From Phycisphaerales bacterium (GTDB taxonomy: Bacteria; Planctomycetota; Phycisphaerae; Phycisphaerales; UBA1924), in assembly GCA_020846975.1 (NCBI GenBank), contig JADLCX010000101.1, positions 1 through 34,976 of the forward strand: DNA of 34,976 nt, read 5' to 3'. The position numbers and the translations under genes were made by a program. Every line of letters begins with the position of its first letter. Position 1 is the first letter of the stretch. This document shows, piece by piece, positions 1-9,085 of the stretch. Below the pieces are notes generated by a model, which was given only the letters and a program-made list of their open reading frames with translations, did no database searches and was not told where the DNA came from.

Positions 1-52
1 CCTCGCGCAGCTTCCGGATGATCTCCTCGGTCCTGTGCCGCTTCCGCTTCAT
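1..52 (-). CDS. IS3-type transposase OrfA, N-terminal part (runs off the left edge)
   Basis: Read on the minus strand from an ATG at 52, this gives MKRKRHRTEEIIRKLRE and then leaves the window. That lysine/arginine-rich start followed by T-E-E-I-I-x-K-L-R matches the N-terminus of IS3-family OrfA proteins, whose helix-turn-helix binds the element's ends. A GGGAGG Shine-Dalgarno lies about 8 nt upstream. Only 17 residues are visible, so the family call rests on the N-terminal pattern alone. The rest of the element and the OrfB integrase lie outside the window. Confidence 0.55.
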   Translation of the reverse strand, partial: MKRKRHRTEEIIRKLRE

Positions 53-94
53 CGTCAAGAGCCTCCCGGGTACTTTGTACCCCAAAGACCCTCA
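1..94 (-). mobile_element. Probable end of an IS3-like insertion sequence
   Basis: The OrfA start is preceded (minus strand) by TGAGGGTCTTTGGGGTAC, beginning at 94. IS3-family elements usually begin with TGA or TG, with orfA starting a few tens of bases inside, so 94 is a plausible outer end. A GGGTAC-AAA-GTACCC hairpin lies just inside it. The opposite inverted repeat and the target duplication are outside the window, so the boundary is an inference. Confidence 0.4.
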
Positions 95-539
95 TCCGAC
101 TTGGCTCAGGTTTTCAAGGGCAGGTCACCCAGATGCCATTGCGGCGACAGAAGTTCGTTGGCTCTTCGATTCGTTCGGCTCGGACTCGGGAGTGTTCGTC
201 TGCGCGGAGACGGGGCAAGTCGCTGCCATCTGCGCTGCGACTGCAACTGCAACTGCGGCTACCCGCTGCTTCCAGAACTGCATGTGCTACTCCCTGAAAG
301 AGGGTGAAGGCGATCTCGCCGACCTTGTCCGGCGTTGGTTATACGACCAAGGTGCGACGAAGTTGCCAGGACAGGCCAGTCAGAGTCGGCATAGACGTCA
401 GGGCTGCGCGGATCGGCGATTTCGGGAGCACTGCGAGGCAACTCGGCGACCGATCGAACCGATTCGGAATGCACCCCCCAATGTGGCGTGGGAAGTGTGT
501 GTAGTGTGCTTGAAGCTTCAATGTGCAAGGAGATCTCTG
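95..539. other. 445-base stretch with no supported gene
   Basis: This stretch lies between the probable IS end and the first pilin gene. The frame of the pilin gene stays open upstream, but that translation has no pilin-like or other recognisable features, and the pilin has its own Shine-Dalgarno at 527-532. A perfect 12-bp palindrome TTGAAGCTTCAA lies at 510-521, just 5' of that site, and could be an operator. I see no clear promoter. It may hold remnants of a gene broken by the IS. Confidence 0.4.
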
Positions 540-1025
540 ATGAAGTACCGTGCGTCGAAGGCCTTTACGCTGGTGGAAATCCTGATCGTGGTGGTGATCC
601 TCGGCATCCTCGCCGCCATCGTCATCCCCCAGTTCACCAATGCCTCTGAGGAAGCCCAGAGCGGCAACGTGAAGAGCCAGCTGCAGACCATCCGCAGCCA
701 GATCGAGCTCTTCCGCGTCCGCAACAACGGCCAGGCCCCCGTGCTGGTCGGCGCGGCCGACCTCTCGTTCACCGACCTGACCATCTCGGGCGCCAACAGC
801 TACGGCACCACGCAGGACTCGTACATGCGTATCCCTGCGGTCAACCCCCGCACGGGCACGAACGATGTCGTTGAAGATGCCGACCCGATCACCACCGCCA
901 ACGCGTTCGTGAACATCGGCGATGCGGGCTGGCTGTACAACTCGACGACCGGCGCGTTCGCGGCCAACGGCTTCTGCGAAGTGCTGGGCGATGCCGACTA
1001 CGGCAAGTGGAAGCCGGCCCCGTAA
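540..1025 (+). CDS. GspG-like prepilin (type II secretion/type IV pilin family), first copy
   Basis: 161 residues. The short basic leader MKYRASKA is followed by FTLVEILIVVVILGILAAIV, the class III signal: prepilin peptidase would cut before Phe9, the mature N-terminus would be methylated, and Glu5 of the mature protein is present. The hydrophobic helix is followed by IPQFTNASEEAQSGN, typical of GspG-type major pseudopilins, and then a small globular domain containing one Cys. The residue before the cleavage site is Ala rather than the usual Gly. The ATG at 540 was chosen because AAGGAG at 527-532 is 7 nt upstream and the leader is then of normal length. It is the first of five same-strand genes, and a strong hairpin (1072-1099) follows it. 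Probable role: major subunit of a periplasmic pseudopilus or pilus. The exact system is not shown by the sequence. Confidence 0.85.
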   Translation: MKYRASKAFTLVEILIVVVILGILAAIVIPQFTNASEEAQSGNVKSQLQTIRSQIELFRVRNNGQAPVLVGAADLSFTDLTISGANSYGTTQDSYMRIPAVNPRTGTNDVVEDADPITTANAFVNIGDAGWLYNSTTGAFAANGFCEVLGDADYGKWKPAP

Positions 1026-1071
1026 GTTTGGCAGGGACACACCACGAACGAGAGATTGTCTGAGAATCACG

Positions 1072-1099
1072 CGGCCGGCCCTGGCAACGGGGCCGGCCG
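1072..1099 (+). promoter_or_regulatory. Intercistronic hairpin between the two GspG-like genes
   Basis: CGGCCGGCCC (1072-1081) and GGGCCGGCCG (1090-1099) form a perfect 10-bp stem with an 8-nt loop. No T-run follows, so it is a weak candidate for an intrinsic terminator. It could stabilise the upstream pilin mRNA or reduce read-through, giving unequal amounts of the two pilins. Confidence 0.5.
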
Positions 1100-1168
1100 A
1101 CTTGGTAAGTAAGGGCCGATCTGTCCTGTCGTTGCCCGGTCGCACCGGAGGCCTGTTCGGAGAACGTC

Positions 1169-1615
1169 ATGCCGTCGTCACGCTGTCGCAGTGCGTTCAC
1201 GCTGGTGGAGATCCTGATCGTCGTGGTGATCCTGGGAATCCTGGCCGCGATCGTCATCCCGCAGTTCGCGGGTGCGAGCAACGAGGCCAGTGCCAAGGCG
1301 ACGTACAACGAGCTGCAGAAGCTGCGGCGCACGATCGGCGTGTGGCGGGTGCGGAATCCGGGTGCGCCCGCGCCGTTCCTCGATGGTGATGGCGATCTGG
1401 GCTGGGGTCCGATCGTGAACAACCAGGAGGAATACCTTCAGTCGGCCCCGCGCAACGCGTGGGTCGGCGGCGACAACGCCAAGGTGCTTCGCATCGAGGC
1501 GGGCGCGGTCGCCGATGTCGCGTTCCACACCGACTACGGCTGGAAGTTCGACCCGAACACCTGGGAGGTGTACGCGGGCGGGTTCGATGACCACGACCAA
1601 CCGTTGCCTCGGTGA
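1169..1615 (+). CDS. GspG-like prepilin, second copy
   Basis: 148 residues. The leader MPSSRCRSA precedes FTLVEILIVVVILGILAAIV, so the predicted cleavage is before Phe10, again with Ala at -1. The hydrophobic helix and the IPQFAGASNEASAKATYNEL segment are very close to those of the preceding gene, which marks the two as paralogues. The C-terminal domains differ: this one is Trp/Asp-rich (GDGDLGWGPI, TDYGWKFDPNTWEVY) and has no Cys after the leader. The ATG at 1169 is supported by GGAGAA at 1159-1164. Probable role: a second pseudopilin or alternative major subunit in the same fibre. Function beyond the pilin fold is not recognisable. Confidence 0.85.
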   Translation: MPSSRCRSAFTLVEILIVVVILGILAAIVIPQFAGASNEASAKATYNELQKLRRTIGVWRVRNPGAPAPFLDGDGDLGWGPIVNNQEEYLQSAPRNAWVGGDNAKVLRIEAGAVADVAFHTDYGWKFDPNTWEVYAGGFDDHDQPLPR

Positions 1616-1771
1616 GCGCATGTGGCCGGACGGGCGTGCCACACGGCAAGTTCCGCGCACGATTGTGTCCGCACGTGGTTATTCGACGCATCCGATCGGG
1701 CTGCAACCCGATACACCCATGACGGGGTTCGTGAGCACGAGCATTTCCAAACCCCGAACAGGAGTCGCCCC

Positions 1772-2074
1772 ATGTCTGCCGATCGAAACAACGTCATTTC
1801 CCGCCGCAGCAACACCTGGTTCACCGCGGCCGCGGTCTTCGCGGGCGTGCTCGTGGGCGCGCACTTCGCGGACGGTGTGCGGCCCGAGGAGGCGATGGCG
1901 CAGCAGCCTCGCGAGGACAAGACCCCGCCGCCGTTCAACAGCGCGGGCGATCGCAAGGTGCTGATCGAGCAGTTGACGGAGTTGAACACCAAGCTCGCGC
2001 GGATCGAGGCGAAGTTCAACACCGGGATCAACGTGAAGGTGACGGAGATGCCGGCGATGAAGGAAGGGAAGTGA
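1772..2074 (+). CDS. Small single-pass membrane protein of the pilin cluster
   Basis: 100 residues, no family recognised. The N-terminus MSADRNNVISRRSNTWF is followed by one hydrophobic segment (about residues 17-33), a short periplasmic Pro/Asp-rich linker, a helical stretch (LIEQLTELNTKLARIEAKF, about residues 64-82) that could be a short coiled coil, and a Val/Lys tail. The ATG at 1772 was chosen because AGGAG at 1760-1764 lies 7 nt upstream. The frame is open further upstream, but without a ribosome site. Lying between two pilin genes, it may be a small bitopic accessory protein of the same machine. That is inference from position only. Confidence 0.7.
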   Translation: MSADRNNVISRRSNTWFTAAAVFAGVLVGAHFADGVRPEEAMAQQPREDKTPPPFNSAGDRKVLIEQLTELNTKLARIEAKFNTGINVKVTEMPAMKEGK

Positions 2075-2136
2075 GTGGCGCTGGCGGCTTTGCCGGTCTG
2101 CCGCGATCGAGTTTCGAGTTCTCAGGAGCACTCCCC

Positions 2137-2733
2137 ATGTCCATGCCGCGATTGAGTGTTGAGCGGCGAGTCAGGCATCGACACGGGCGGGACGCCCGTG
2201 CCACGGCGTTCACGCTGATCGAGATGCTGATCACGGTGGTGATCATGGGCATCGCGGGCGCGCTGGTGATCCCCGCGATGGGCGAGACGGGGATCCTGAA
2301 GGTTCAGGCCGCGGTGCGTTCGATCGTGGCGGACATCACGTTCGCGCAGTCGGACGCGGTGGCGTTCCAGGAACGCCGCGCGATCATGTTCGATGTGGAT
2401 GCCAACTCGTACCGGGTGATCCAGGTGCCGGGCAGCACGCTTGAGCCCGACACCAACACGCTGTTCGACCCGACCAAGTCGGACGGCCGCTTCATCGTGA
2501 ACTTCAACCAGGGGCAGTTCGGCGATGCCCGCATCCTGTCGGCGTCGTTCGACGGCGAGCCGAACCTGATCTACGACGCGCTGGGCGGGCCCGTGGCGGA
2601 CCCGTCGGGCGCGGCCGTGGGCGCGGGCGGCACGATCGTGGTTCAGGGTTCGGGCTCGATCTTCACGATCACGGTGGAGCCTTTTACCGGACGTGTGACC
2701 ATCACGCGCGCCGATGCGCCGCCGGGCCCGTGA
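2137..2733 (+). CDS. GspH-like minor prepilin
   Basis: 198 residues. The prepilin signal AFTLIEMLITVVIMGIAGALVIPAM lies at about residues 26-50, after an unusually long basic leader (about 26 residues against the usual 6-10), with Ala at -1. The hydrophobic helix is followed by AAVRSIVADITFAQSDAVAFQERRAIMFD, the conserved helix-plus-first-strand pattern of GspH/FimT-type minor pseudopilins, and then a beta-rich C-terminal domain. Minor pseudopilins of this type help start the pseudopilus. The ATG at 2137 has AGGAG at 2124-2128. The leader contains a 19-bp palindrome (2182-2200) encoding part of RHGRDARAT, which looks like an inserted interspersed repeat and explains the extra length. A start nearer the helix is possible, but none has a good ribosome site. 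Confidence 0.82.
   Translation: MSMPRLSVERRVRHRHGRDARATAFTLIEMLITVVIMGIAGALVIPAMGETGILKVQAAVRSIVADITFAQSDAVAFQERRAIMFDVDANSYRVIQVPGSTLEPDTNTLFDPTKSDGRFIVNFNQGQFGDARILSASFDGEPNLIYDALGGPVADPSGAAVGAGGTIVVQGSGSIFTITVEPFTGRVTITRADAPPGP
2182..2200. repeat. Planctomycete-type palindromic repeat inside a prepilin leader
   Basis: CACGGGCG-GGA-CGCCCGTG is a perfect 8-bp stem with a 3-nt loop, flanked by GCCAC on the right. This motif resembles the abundant dispersed (CACGGGCG..CGCCCGTG) palindromes known from planctomycete genomes. Here it is read in frame as HGRDAR within the GspH-like leader. Confidence 0.6.
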
Positions 2734-2815
2734 TTTCCCGGACGGCACGACGCGGAATCGGCGTGCAATCACGCGGTTCGGGTGTAGGTTTCAAGAGTAC
2801 GGCAGGGGTCAATCC

Positions 2816-3055
2816 ATGAACGATCGGCGGGATCAACCGGGTTCGGATCGCGCGTGCGGCGGGTGCCGCGTGACCAGGTGCTTTGGCTCGATCAAACTTT
2901 CGCACCTGGGCCTGCTGGTCCTGGTGTTCGGGCTGCTGCTGTGGGCGCGGTTCCTGCTGGTGACGGGCCATCCGCGGACGGCGATCGCGGACCCGCCGGC
3001 GCAGGCCGAGCATCAGCACGCGAGCGCTGGCGCGACGCCGACGGCCGCGCCGTGA
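2816..3055 (+). CDS. Small single-pass membrane protein at the end of the pilin cluster
   Basis: 79 residues, no family recognised. It has a polar Cys-containing N-terminus (DRACGGCRVTRCF), one strong transmembrane segment (LSHLGLLVLVFGLLLWARFLLV, about residues 28-49), and a short periplasmic tail rich in Pro, Ala and His. The ATG at 2816 has AGGGG at 2804-2808 about 7 nt upstream. It is the last gene of the plus-strand cluster, 82 nt after the GspH-like gene. The topology (short cytosolic Cys-rich part, one helix, periplasmic tail) would suit an accessory or bridging protein, but nothing in the sequence proves a role. Confidence 0.65.
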   Translation: MNDRRDQPGSDRACGGCRVTRCFGSIKLSHLGLLVLVFGLLLWARFLLVTGHPRTAIADPPAQAEHQHASAGATPTAAP

Positions 3056-3154
3056 GGCGGGCGGGCGTGGGGTTGAGCACCGGCGGATGCGGCCCTCGCG
3101 CGCGGGTTGGACAAACATCCGAGTGACCCATACACTCCCGCCCCTGATTGGTCC

Positions 3155-3239
3155 GGGCGTGTACCGAAGTGGACAAACGGGGCAGACTGTAAATCTGCTG
3201 GCTTAACTGCCTCCGCTGGTTCGAATCCAGCCGCGCCCA
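3155..3239 (+). tRNA. tRNA-Tyr (GTA)
   Basis: An 85-nt class II tRNA with acceptor stem GGGCGTG pairing with CGCGCCC (3232-3238), discriminator A at 3239, anticodon loop CTGTAAA with GTA at 3189-3191, a long variable arm, and T-loop GGTTCGAATCC. ACTGTAAATCTG is the usual tRNA-Tyr anticodon region. CCA is not encoded. Confidence 0.95.
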
Positions 3240-3274
3240 TTCCCTTTGGTTGATCGCTTCGGGCCTCGGCCGGG

Positions 3275-4821
3275 CTACGGGCAGCCCTGGAAATAATCGG
3301 CGAGGTAGTCGAAGATGTCCTGGGTCGTGGTGAAGCCGTCGAAGTTGGCATCGGCGTTGACCGCGAACCAGTCGCCGATGAAGTCGAAGACATCCTGGAC
3401 GGTCACGGCACGGTCGCCGTTCCAGTCGCCGCTGCAGGTGAGGAGCACGGCGGAGATGGACTCGTCGCGCGAGTCGATGACGCCGTCGCCATCGAGGTCG
3501 CCGATGTCGAACTCCGGACCGTGGTTGAGCACGGCCACCGCGCCGTTGACCACGCCGTCGGCGTCATCGCTGGTTCCGTCGGTCGAGGTGATGTGGGTGG
3601 TGATGAAGCCTCGATCGAAGCGGTTCTTGACACCGTTGCCGTCGAGGTCGCCGCGGTCGAGCTCGAACCCGGCATCGGTCCAGGCGTAGAGGGCGGACTC
3701 GCTGGAGGGCTGGCTGATAGTCGTGGAATAGGTCGTGCCGAAGAGGGCGGTGGCTCGCCAATCGGTGGGGTCGAGCATGTCGGCGAGGCTGTTCGCCTGG
3801 AAGGCCCAGCGCTGGGCGAGCGTGCGCGTGAACAGGTCGGGCCACCCGGCGCCCTGCTGGCACTGCGTCGCGGCGTCGGCGATGTCCTTCATGGCCTCGT
3901 AGATGCTTCCGGAGTTGCCGTCGCACTCGACCAGCAGGTTCGCGGGCGGGGTCGCGCCGAGCCCGGCGAGTTGGGCCGCGCCGAGCTGGTCGAGGGCGTA
4001 GACGAGCGACACGGTGGTGGTGTTGGCGGTCGGGTTGTGGCAGAAGCGGAGCCTGACGATGGGCGCGTACTCACCGGGACGGCCGCACGCGCCGCCGGTG
4101 GTGTTCATGCGGCTGATGGGATCGAAGCCGCGGGACCGCTCGAACACGCGGCCGGAGAGCACCCAGGCGTCGCCGCTGGAAAAGGCCGTATCGCCGGGAA
4201 TGGAAGTCGAGAGGAGGTTGAGCGGCTCGCAGCCGCAGAGCTTGAGCGTGAACTCGGCGCCGGAGAGCTCGAACTGAGGCTGATCGAGCCAGGAGTGGCC
4301 GAGGATCTGGCCCGCGTGGATCACGACGCGGTCGGCGATGGATTCATCGGGCAGCGCGCCGAAGCGGCCGACGTTGGCGAGGAAGCGGTTGGTCGCTTCG
4401 GGCGTGGGGTCGCCGCCGGTCAGCCGATCGCGGTCGATGTTGAGTTCGAGGAAGCCGTAGAGCGGGCTGGGGCCGTACCGGAAGGGGTCGTGCTGGCCGC
4501 TGATTTCGAGCGGTCCGGGCGGGTTGATCAGGCCGTTGAAGACCAGGTCAATCCGGAAAAGGTGGGCGTCCGGAACGTCGATGGTCGAGCCGTAGAACGG
4601 GTTGGCGGCGGCGGTGGGGCTCTGCCATTTCGAGAGCGTGCACGTGAGCAGGTCGGGGAGGATCTGGCTGGGGTTGAGGGGGCCGTCGGCGCCGGGATCG
4701 GTGCGACGCAGGAGCGCGTCCCCGGCGGGATCGGTGAACCGCTCGAAGGGATCGCCCGCCCAGGCCGCGGCGGCGAGGCCGAACGAGCAGAGGATGGCGG
4801 GCGCGCGGCCCCGAGAGCGGT

Positions 4822-4825
<4 letters not shown>
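3275..4825 (-). CDS. Secreted protein with C-terminal GC-type dockerin repeats
   Basis: 516 residues. A signal peptide (about residues 1-23, ending AAAAWAG) is followed by a large extracellular region of unknown fold with several Cys residues. Two Asp-rich EF-hand-like loops follow (ELDRGDLDGNGVKNRFD and DIGDLDGDGVIDSRD), then two dockerin repeats at about 464-516 (DWNGDRAVTVQDVFDF and NFDGFTTTQDIFDY) ending YFQGCP. In this family the dockerin is thought to attach the protein to the cell surface or a scaffold. No cohesin is visible here. Its ATG (4825) overlaps the TGA of the response regulator gene by 4 nt, so it is translationally coupled as the last gene of a prepilin-kinase-regulator-dockerin operon. 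It may be the effector or sensor partner of that system. Substrate and activity are unknown. Confidence 0.85.
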
Positions 4826-6346
<1,521 letters not shown>

Positions 6347-6375
<29 letters not shown>

Positions 6376-8068
6376 GCGATGCTCCTTGCTGGCCAATATT
6401 AGCCAGCGACTGATCCTCTCCGGCCTCTGATATGGCCAGAGGAAGCCGGATCACGAATACGGCACCGGTGGCGTGGTGCGGTTGGGCACCAGAATCGGGG
6501 GTTCCGAAGGCTTCAAGGCCGCCCGGAGTATCCTCGATCCGGATGTCGCCACCGTGGCCTCGAACGGCCTGAAGAGCGATTGCAAGTCCGATGCCATTGC
6601 CGTCCTGCTTCGTGGTGAAGTATGGCTTGAAAACGGAGCCACGCAGGTTTTGGGGAACGCCTGCTCCCGAGTCGGCGATACGGAGCTCCCAAACCTGTGG
6701 CGAATCGGCGGGTTTTCGGACCTGCGAGGTGACACGCACGGCGGCCCGGTTGCGTGCCGACTCGTTCTGCTTGGCGGCCTGGATCGCGTTGGAAAGGATG
6801 GCGCTGACGGCGTGTTCGAGGTGGCGCGGGTCAAAGGTGGCTCGCTCGGGGCCGGAGTCGAGGTCGAGGAACAGTTGCACGGCGAGGCTCTGCGCGAAGG
6901 GGCGATGGGCGGCGACGAGGCCTGTGAGCCACGGACCGACATCGTGGGGCGTGGGTTCGACGACCGACGGTCTGGTCACGCGGAGGAGGTCCGCGAGCCA
7001 GGACTCGAAACGGTCGACGGTGGTGATGATGCGGGTCTGGTTCTCGCGGACGTCGGCCGCGGGTTCGCCGAGGTTCGAGACATCCGAGCGGGTGAGTTCG
7101 GCGAGGCCTCGGATGCCGGCGAGGGGGTTGCGGAGGTTGTGGGCGAGGCGGCGGACCATCTCGCCGACGGCCGCGAGGCGCTCCTGCTCGATGCGTTCGG
7201 ACTGGAGTTGCTTGACCATGCCGGCCATGTGGTTGACCTCGGCGCTGAGGGCGGTCATCTCGTCGGCGGGTGCGTTGGGGGCGATGGGGACGCGGTGCTC
7301 GAAATCGCCGGCGGCGATGCGGGCGGCGGCGGCGCGGAGGAGGCCGACGGGATGGACGACCCATCGGCGCACGAGGGCGGTGGCGAGCGCGCCGGTGAGC
7401 AGCACGAGGAGAAGGGCCAGGGCGAGCACGATGATGAGCCGGGTGCGGAGGTCCGCGCTGGAGTCGGTCAGGTCGCGGATGTCGGTGACGATGCGGCCCT
7501 CGATGCGTTTGAGAAGTTCGTGGATATCGAAGAGCTGGTTGCTGATGAGCGAGAGGGGGGGGGAGGCGTCGCCCGCGGGCGCGGGCGGTCCGTCGAAGTG
7601 GGCGTCGGCGGTCTGGCGGAGCGTGTCGAACTTGACGCGGAGGTTGCGGATCGGGCTGCGGCCCGCGTACTCGGACCAGGAGGTCTCGGCGACGAGCTCG
7701 TCGAAGCGGGCGTCGATCAGGCGGCGCCGGGCGAGGTAGGCCTCGCGGGAGAGCGCGGTGGGCGGAGGGGAGTCCACGGAGCCGGCGGCGGTGGTCCTGG
7801 GGGAGGTGCTGAACGCGTCGCCGGGGTCGGCCAGCCCACGCAGCTCATCGACGACCTGCTCGAGTTTGACGAGCACGGCGAGGGCGCGCGAAGAGGTTCG
7901 GACGGGCTCGCGGACCTCCCGGTAGGTGACCCCGAGGGCCCACCAGGCGGTGCCGAGCGCGAGCAGGACCGCGGCGGCGAGAGAGGCCAGCAGGAGTGTG
8001 AACTTGGCCTGGAGGGACATACCGCGGAGAGTCATGGCGCGGCAGGGAGGGCTAGCGGACCGGTTCAC
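6347..8068 (-). CDS. Membrane sensor histidine kinase (HAMP, HisKA, HATPase)
   Basis: 573 residues from a GTG at 8068, which overlaps the preceding prepilin gene by 17 nt. ATGs at 8035 and 8020 are alternatives without better ribosome sites. Transmembrane helix 1 is at about 22-44, a periplasmic sensing region of about 165 residues follows, then helix 2 (about 211-233) and HAMP (234-287). The phospho-acceptor is His310 in RRLAHNLRNPL. The ATP domain has N box SNAIQA (Asn427), G1 DSGAG (466-470), F box FKPYFTTK (480-487) and G2 GNGIGLA (490-496). All key residues are present. It should phosphorylate the sigma54-type regulator downstream, giving an NtrB/NtrC-like or PilS/PilR-like pair. The periplasmic region has no recognised ligand domain. 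The linked prepilin suggests an envelope or pilus signal, which is inference. Confidence 0.93.
6382..6387 (-). promoter_or_regulatory. Shine-Dalgarno deciding the TTG start of the response regulator
   Basis: AAGGAG on the minus strand, 6 nt before the TTG at 6375. It lies inside the end of the histidine kinase gene, consistent with coupled translation. Confidence 0.6.
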
Positions 8069-8894
8069 CGGCCTCGAAGTCCCACGCCCAGTTCCGCTGC
8101 TGGAGCGGGCGGTGCGTGGACTCGACGTGCCCGTCGATGAAGGCGATGTTCATGTCGCCGTTGTGACGCAGACCCGGGAACCAGTAGCGGTCATTATCGA
8201 GCAGCGTGCTGCCCGGCACGGACGGACCGGCGAAGAGCGGCGAAACGCCGTTGGCGACGGCCGCGGCGCCATCGACATCCATCAGGAGCGGGATGGACGC
8301 GGGATCGGCCTTGGAGTTGCCTTCGAGAATCTTGCTGGTGAGGCCGACGTGCGGGTTGCGTCCGACCGCGGCGTAACGCTCGGACATGTGCATGCGGACG
8401 TTGAAGCCGAAGGAGACGTTCTCGGCGGGACCGACGCCGCCTTGTGTGCAGGGCGCGCCTCGCCGGAGTTTGAGGATTCCCTTGACGTCCGGGCAGCGCA
8501 TCGGGTCGCGGCCGTTGGCGTCGGGGAGTTCCGCGGTCGAGGCGTTTCCGTATCCCCAGAACGAGTTGACCTGGTACTGGGAATCCTGGAAGGTCACGAG
8601 GCGGAAGTAGCCCGGGCGGAGATCGACCTCGTCCTGGCCGCGGGAGCCGTGGAGCGCATCATCGGCGAAGACCTGGAAGTCGAAGGCGATGGTGCGCTGC
8701 GAACTCTTGCAGCGGAAGGCGCGAGCGGAGGCGATCGTCCCACCGATGGCGGGAAGCAGGAGCGAGACGAGCACGGCGATGATGGTGACGACCAGGAGGA
8801 GTTCGATGAGCGTGAACGCGCTCGACGCGCGGACACCGGCGCGACGGATCGCGCGGCGTTGCGTTGGTGAGGATGCTGAAGCCATCTCGGGCAC
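8052..8894 (-). CDS. Prepilin-type protein with C-terminal H-X9-DG motif
   Basis: 280 residues. The prepilin signal SSAFTLIELLLVVTIIAVLVSLLLP (about 24-48) has Ala at -1, predicted cleavage before Phe27 and the conserved Glu31. Near the C-terminus His244 and Asp254-Gly255 form the H-X9-DG signature (RHNGDMNIAFIDGH) found in the very large planctomycete family of pilin-like proteins. The GTG at 8894 has GGGAG 5 nt upstream. An ATG at 8885 is the alternative. It is the first gene of a four-gene minus-strand operon with a promoter-like pair at 8924-8953, and the kinase gene starts before it ends. Proteins of this family are abundant but their function is poorly known. The coupling to a two-component system makes a signalling or regulated-surface role plausible. 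Confidence 0.88.
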   Translation of the reverse strand: MPEMASASSPTQRRAIRRAGVRASSAFTLIELLLVVTIIAVLVSLLLPAIGGTIASARAFRCKSSQRTIAFDFQVFADDALHGSRGQDEVDLRPGYFRLVTFQDSQYQVNSFWGYGNASTAELPDANGRDPMRCPDVKGILKLRRGAPCTQGGVGPAENVSFGFNVRMHMSERYAAVGRNPHVGLTSKILEGNSKADPASIPLLMDVDGAAAVANGVSPLFAGPSVPGSTLLDNDRYWFPGLRHNGDMNIAFIDGHVESTHRPLQQRNWAWDFEAGEPVR

Positions 8895-8923
8895 TCGGAC
8901 TCCCTCGGTCGGCCGTCAACAAT

Positions 8924-8953
8924 AGTCTAACCCAAACCGAGAGGAAATGGCAA
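8924..8953 (-). promoter_or_regulatory. Candidate sigma70-type promoter for the prepilin-kinase-regulator-dockerin operon
   Basis: On the minus strand TTGCCA (8953-8948) and TAGACT (8929-8924) are separated by 18 nt. They match the -35 and -10 consensus at 5/6 and 4/6 positions. Transcription would start near 8917, giving a leader of about 20 nt before the GTG at 8894. Inference from pattern and position only. Confidence 0.4.
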
Positions 8954-9085
8954 CTTCTTCCCGGGGGAAGGGGCCGGCCAGATGTAGCCACTCGCTGGAT
9001 TCGGGGATAGTTGGTATTCTGGTTCGCTCAAACGACAAGCGACAGGATCGTGATTTGGGCTGAGAATCGGCATTGGAGCTCTTCA

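Noticed and set aside
18..539. Upstream extension of the first pilin reading frame
   Set aside because: The extra 174 residues have no pilin character, would place the cleavage signal deep inside the protein, and lack a ribosome site. AAGGAG sits directly before the ATG at 540.
1026..1100. Sigma54 site TTGGCAGG or TGGCAACG between the pilin genes
   Set aside because: No TTGC element occurs at the required distance, and TGGCAACG is the loop of a perfect hairpin.
922..1389. Overlapping plus-strand frame across the two pilin genes
   Set aside because: It is in a different frame from both pilins, Arg/Gly-rich, and without a ribosome site.
6473..8140. Long plus-strand open frame opposite the histidine kinase
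   Set aside because: High-GC codon use keeps the opposite frame open. The translation is Gly/Val/Glu/Asp-rich with no domains, while the minus strand encodes a complete kinase with all motifs.
9014..9034. Sigma54 -24/-12 site before the M14 genes (TTGGTATTCTGGTTCGC)
   Set aside because: The GG to GC distance is 13 rather than 12 nt and the core bases do not match TGGCAC-TTGC.
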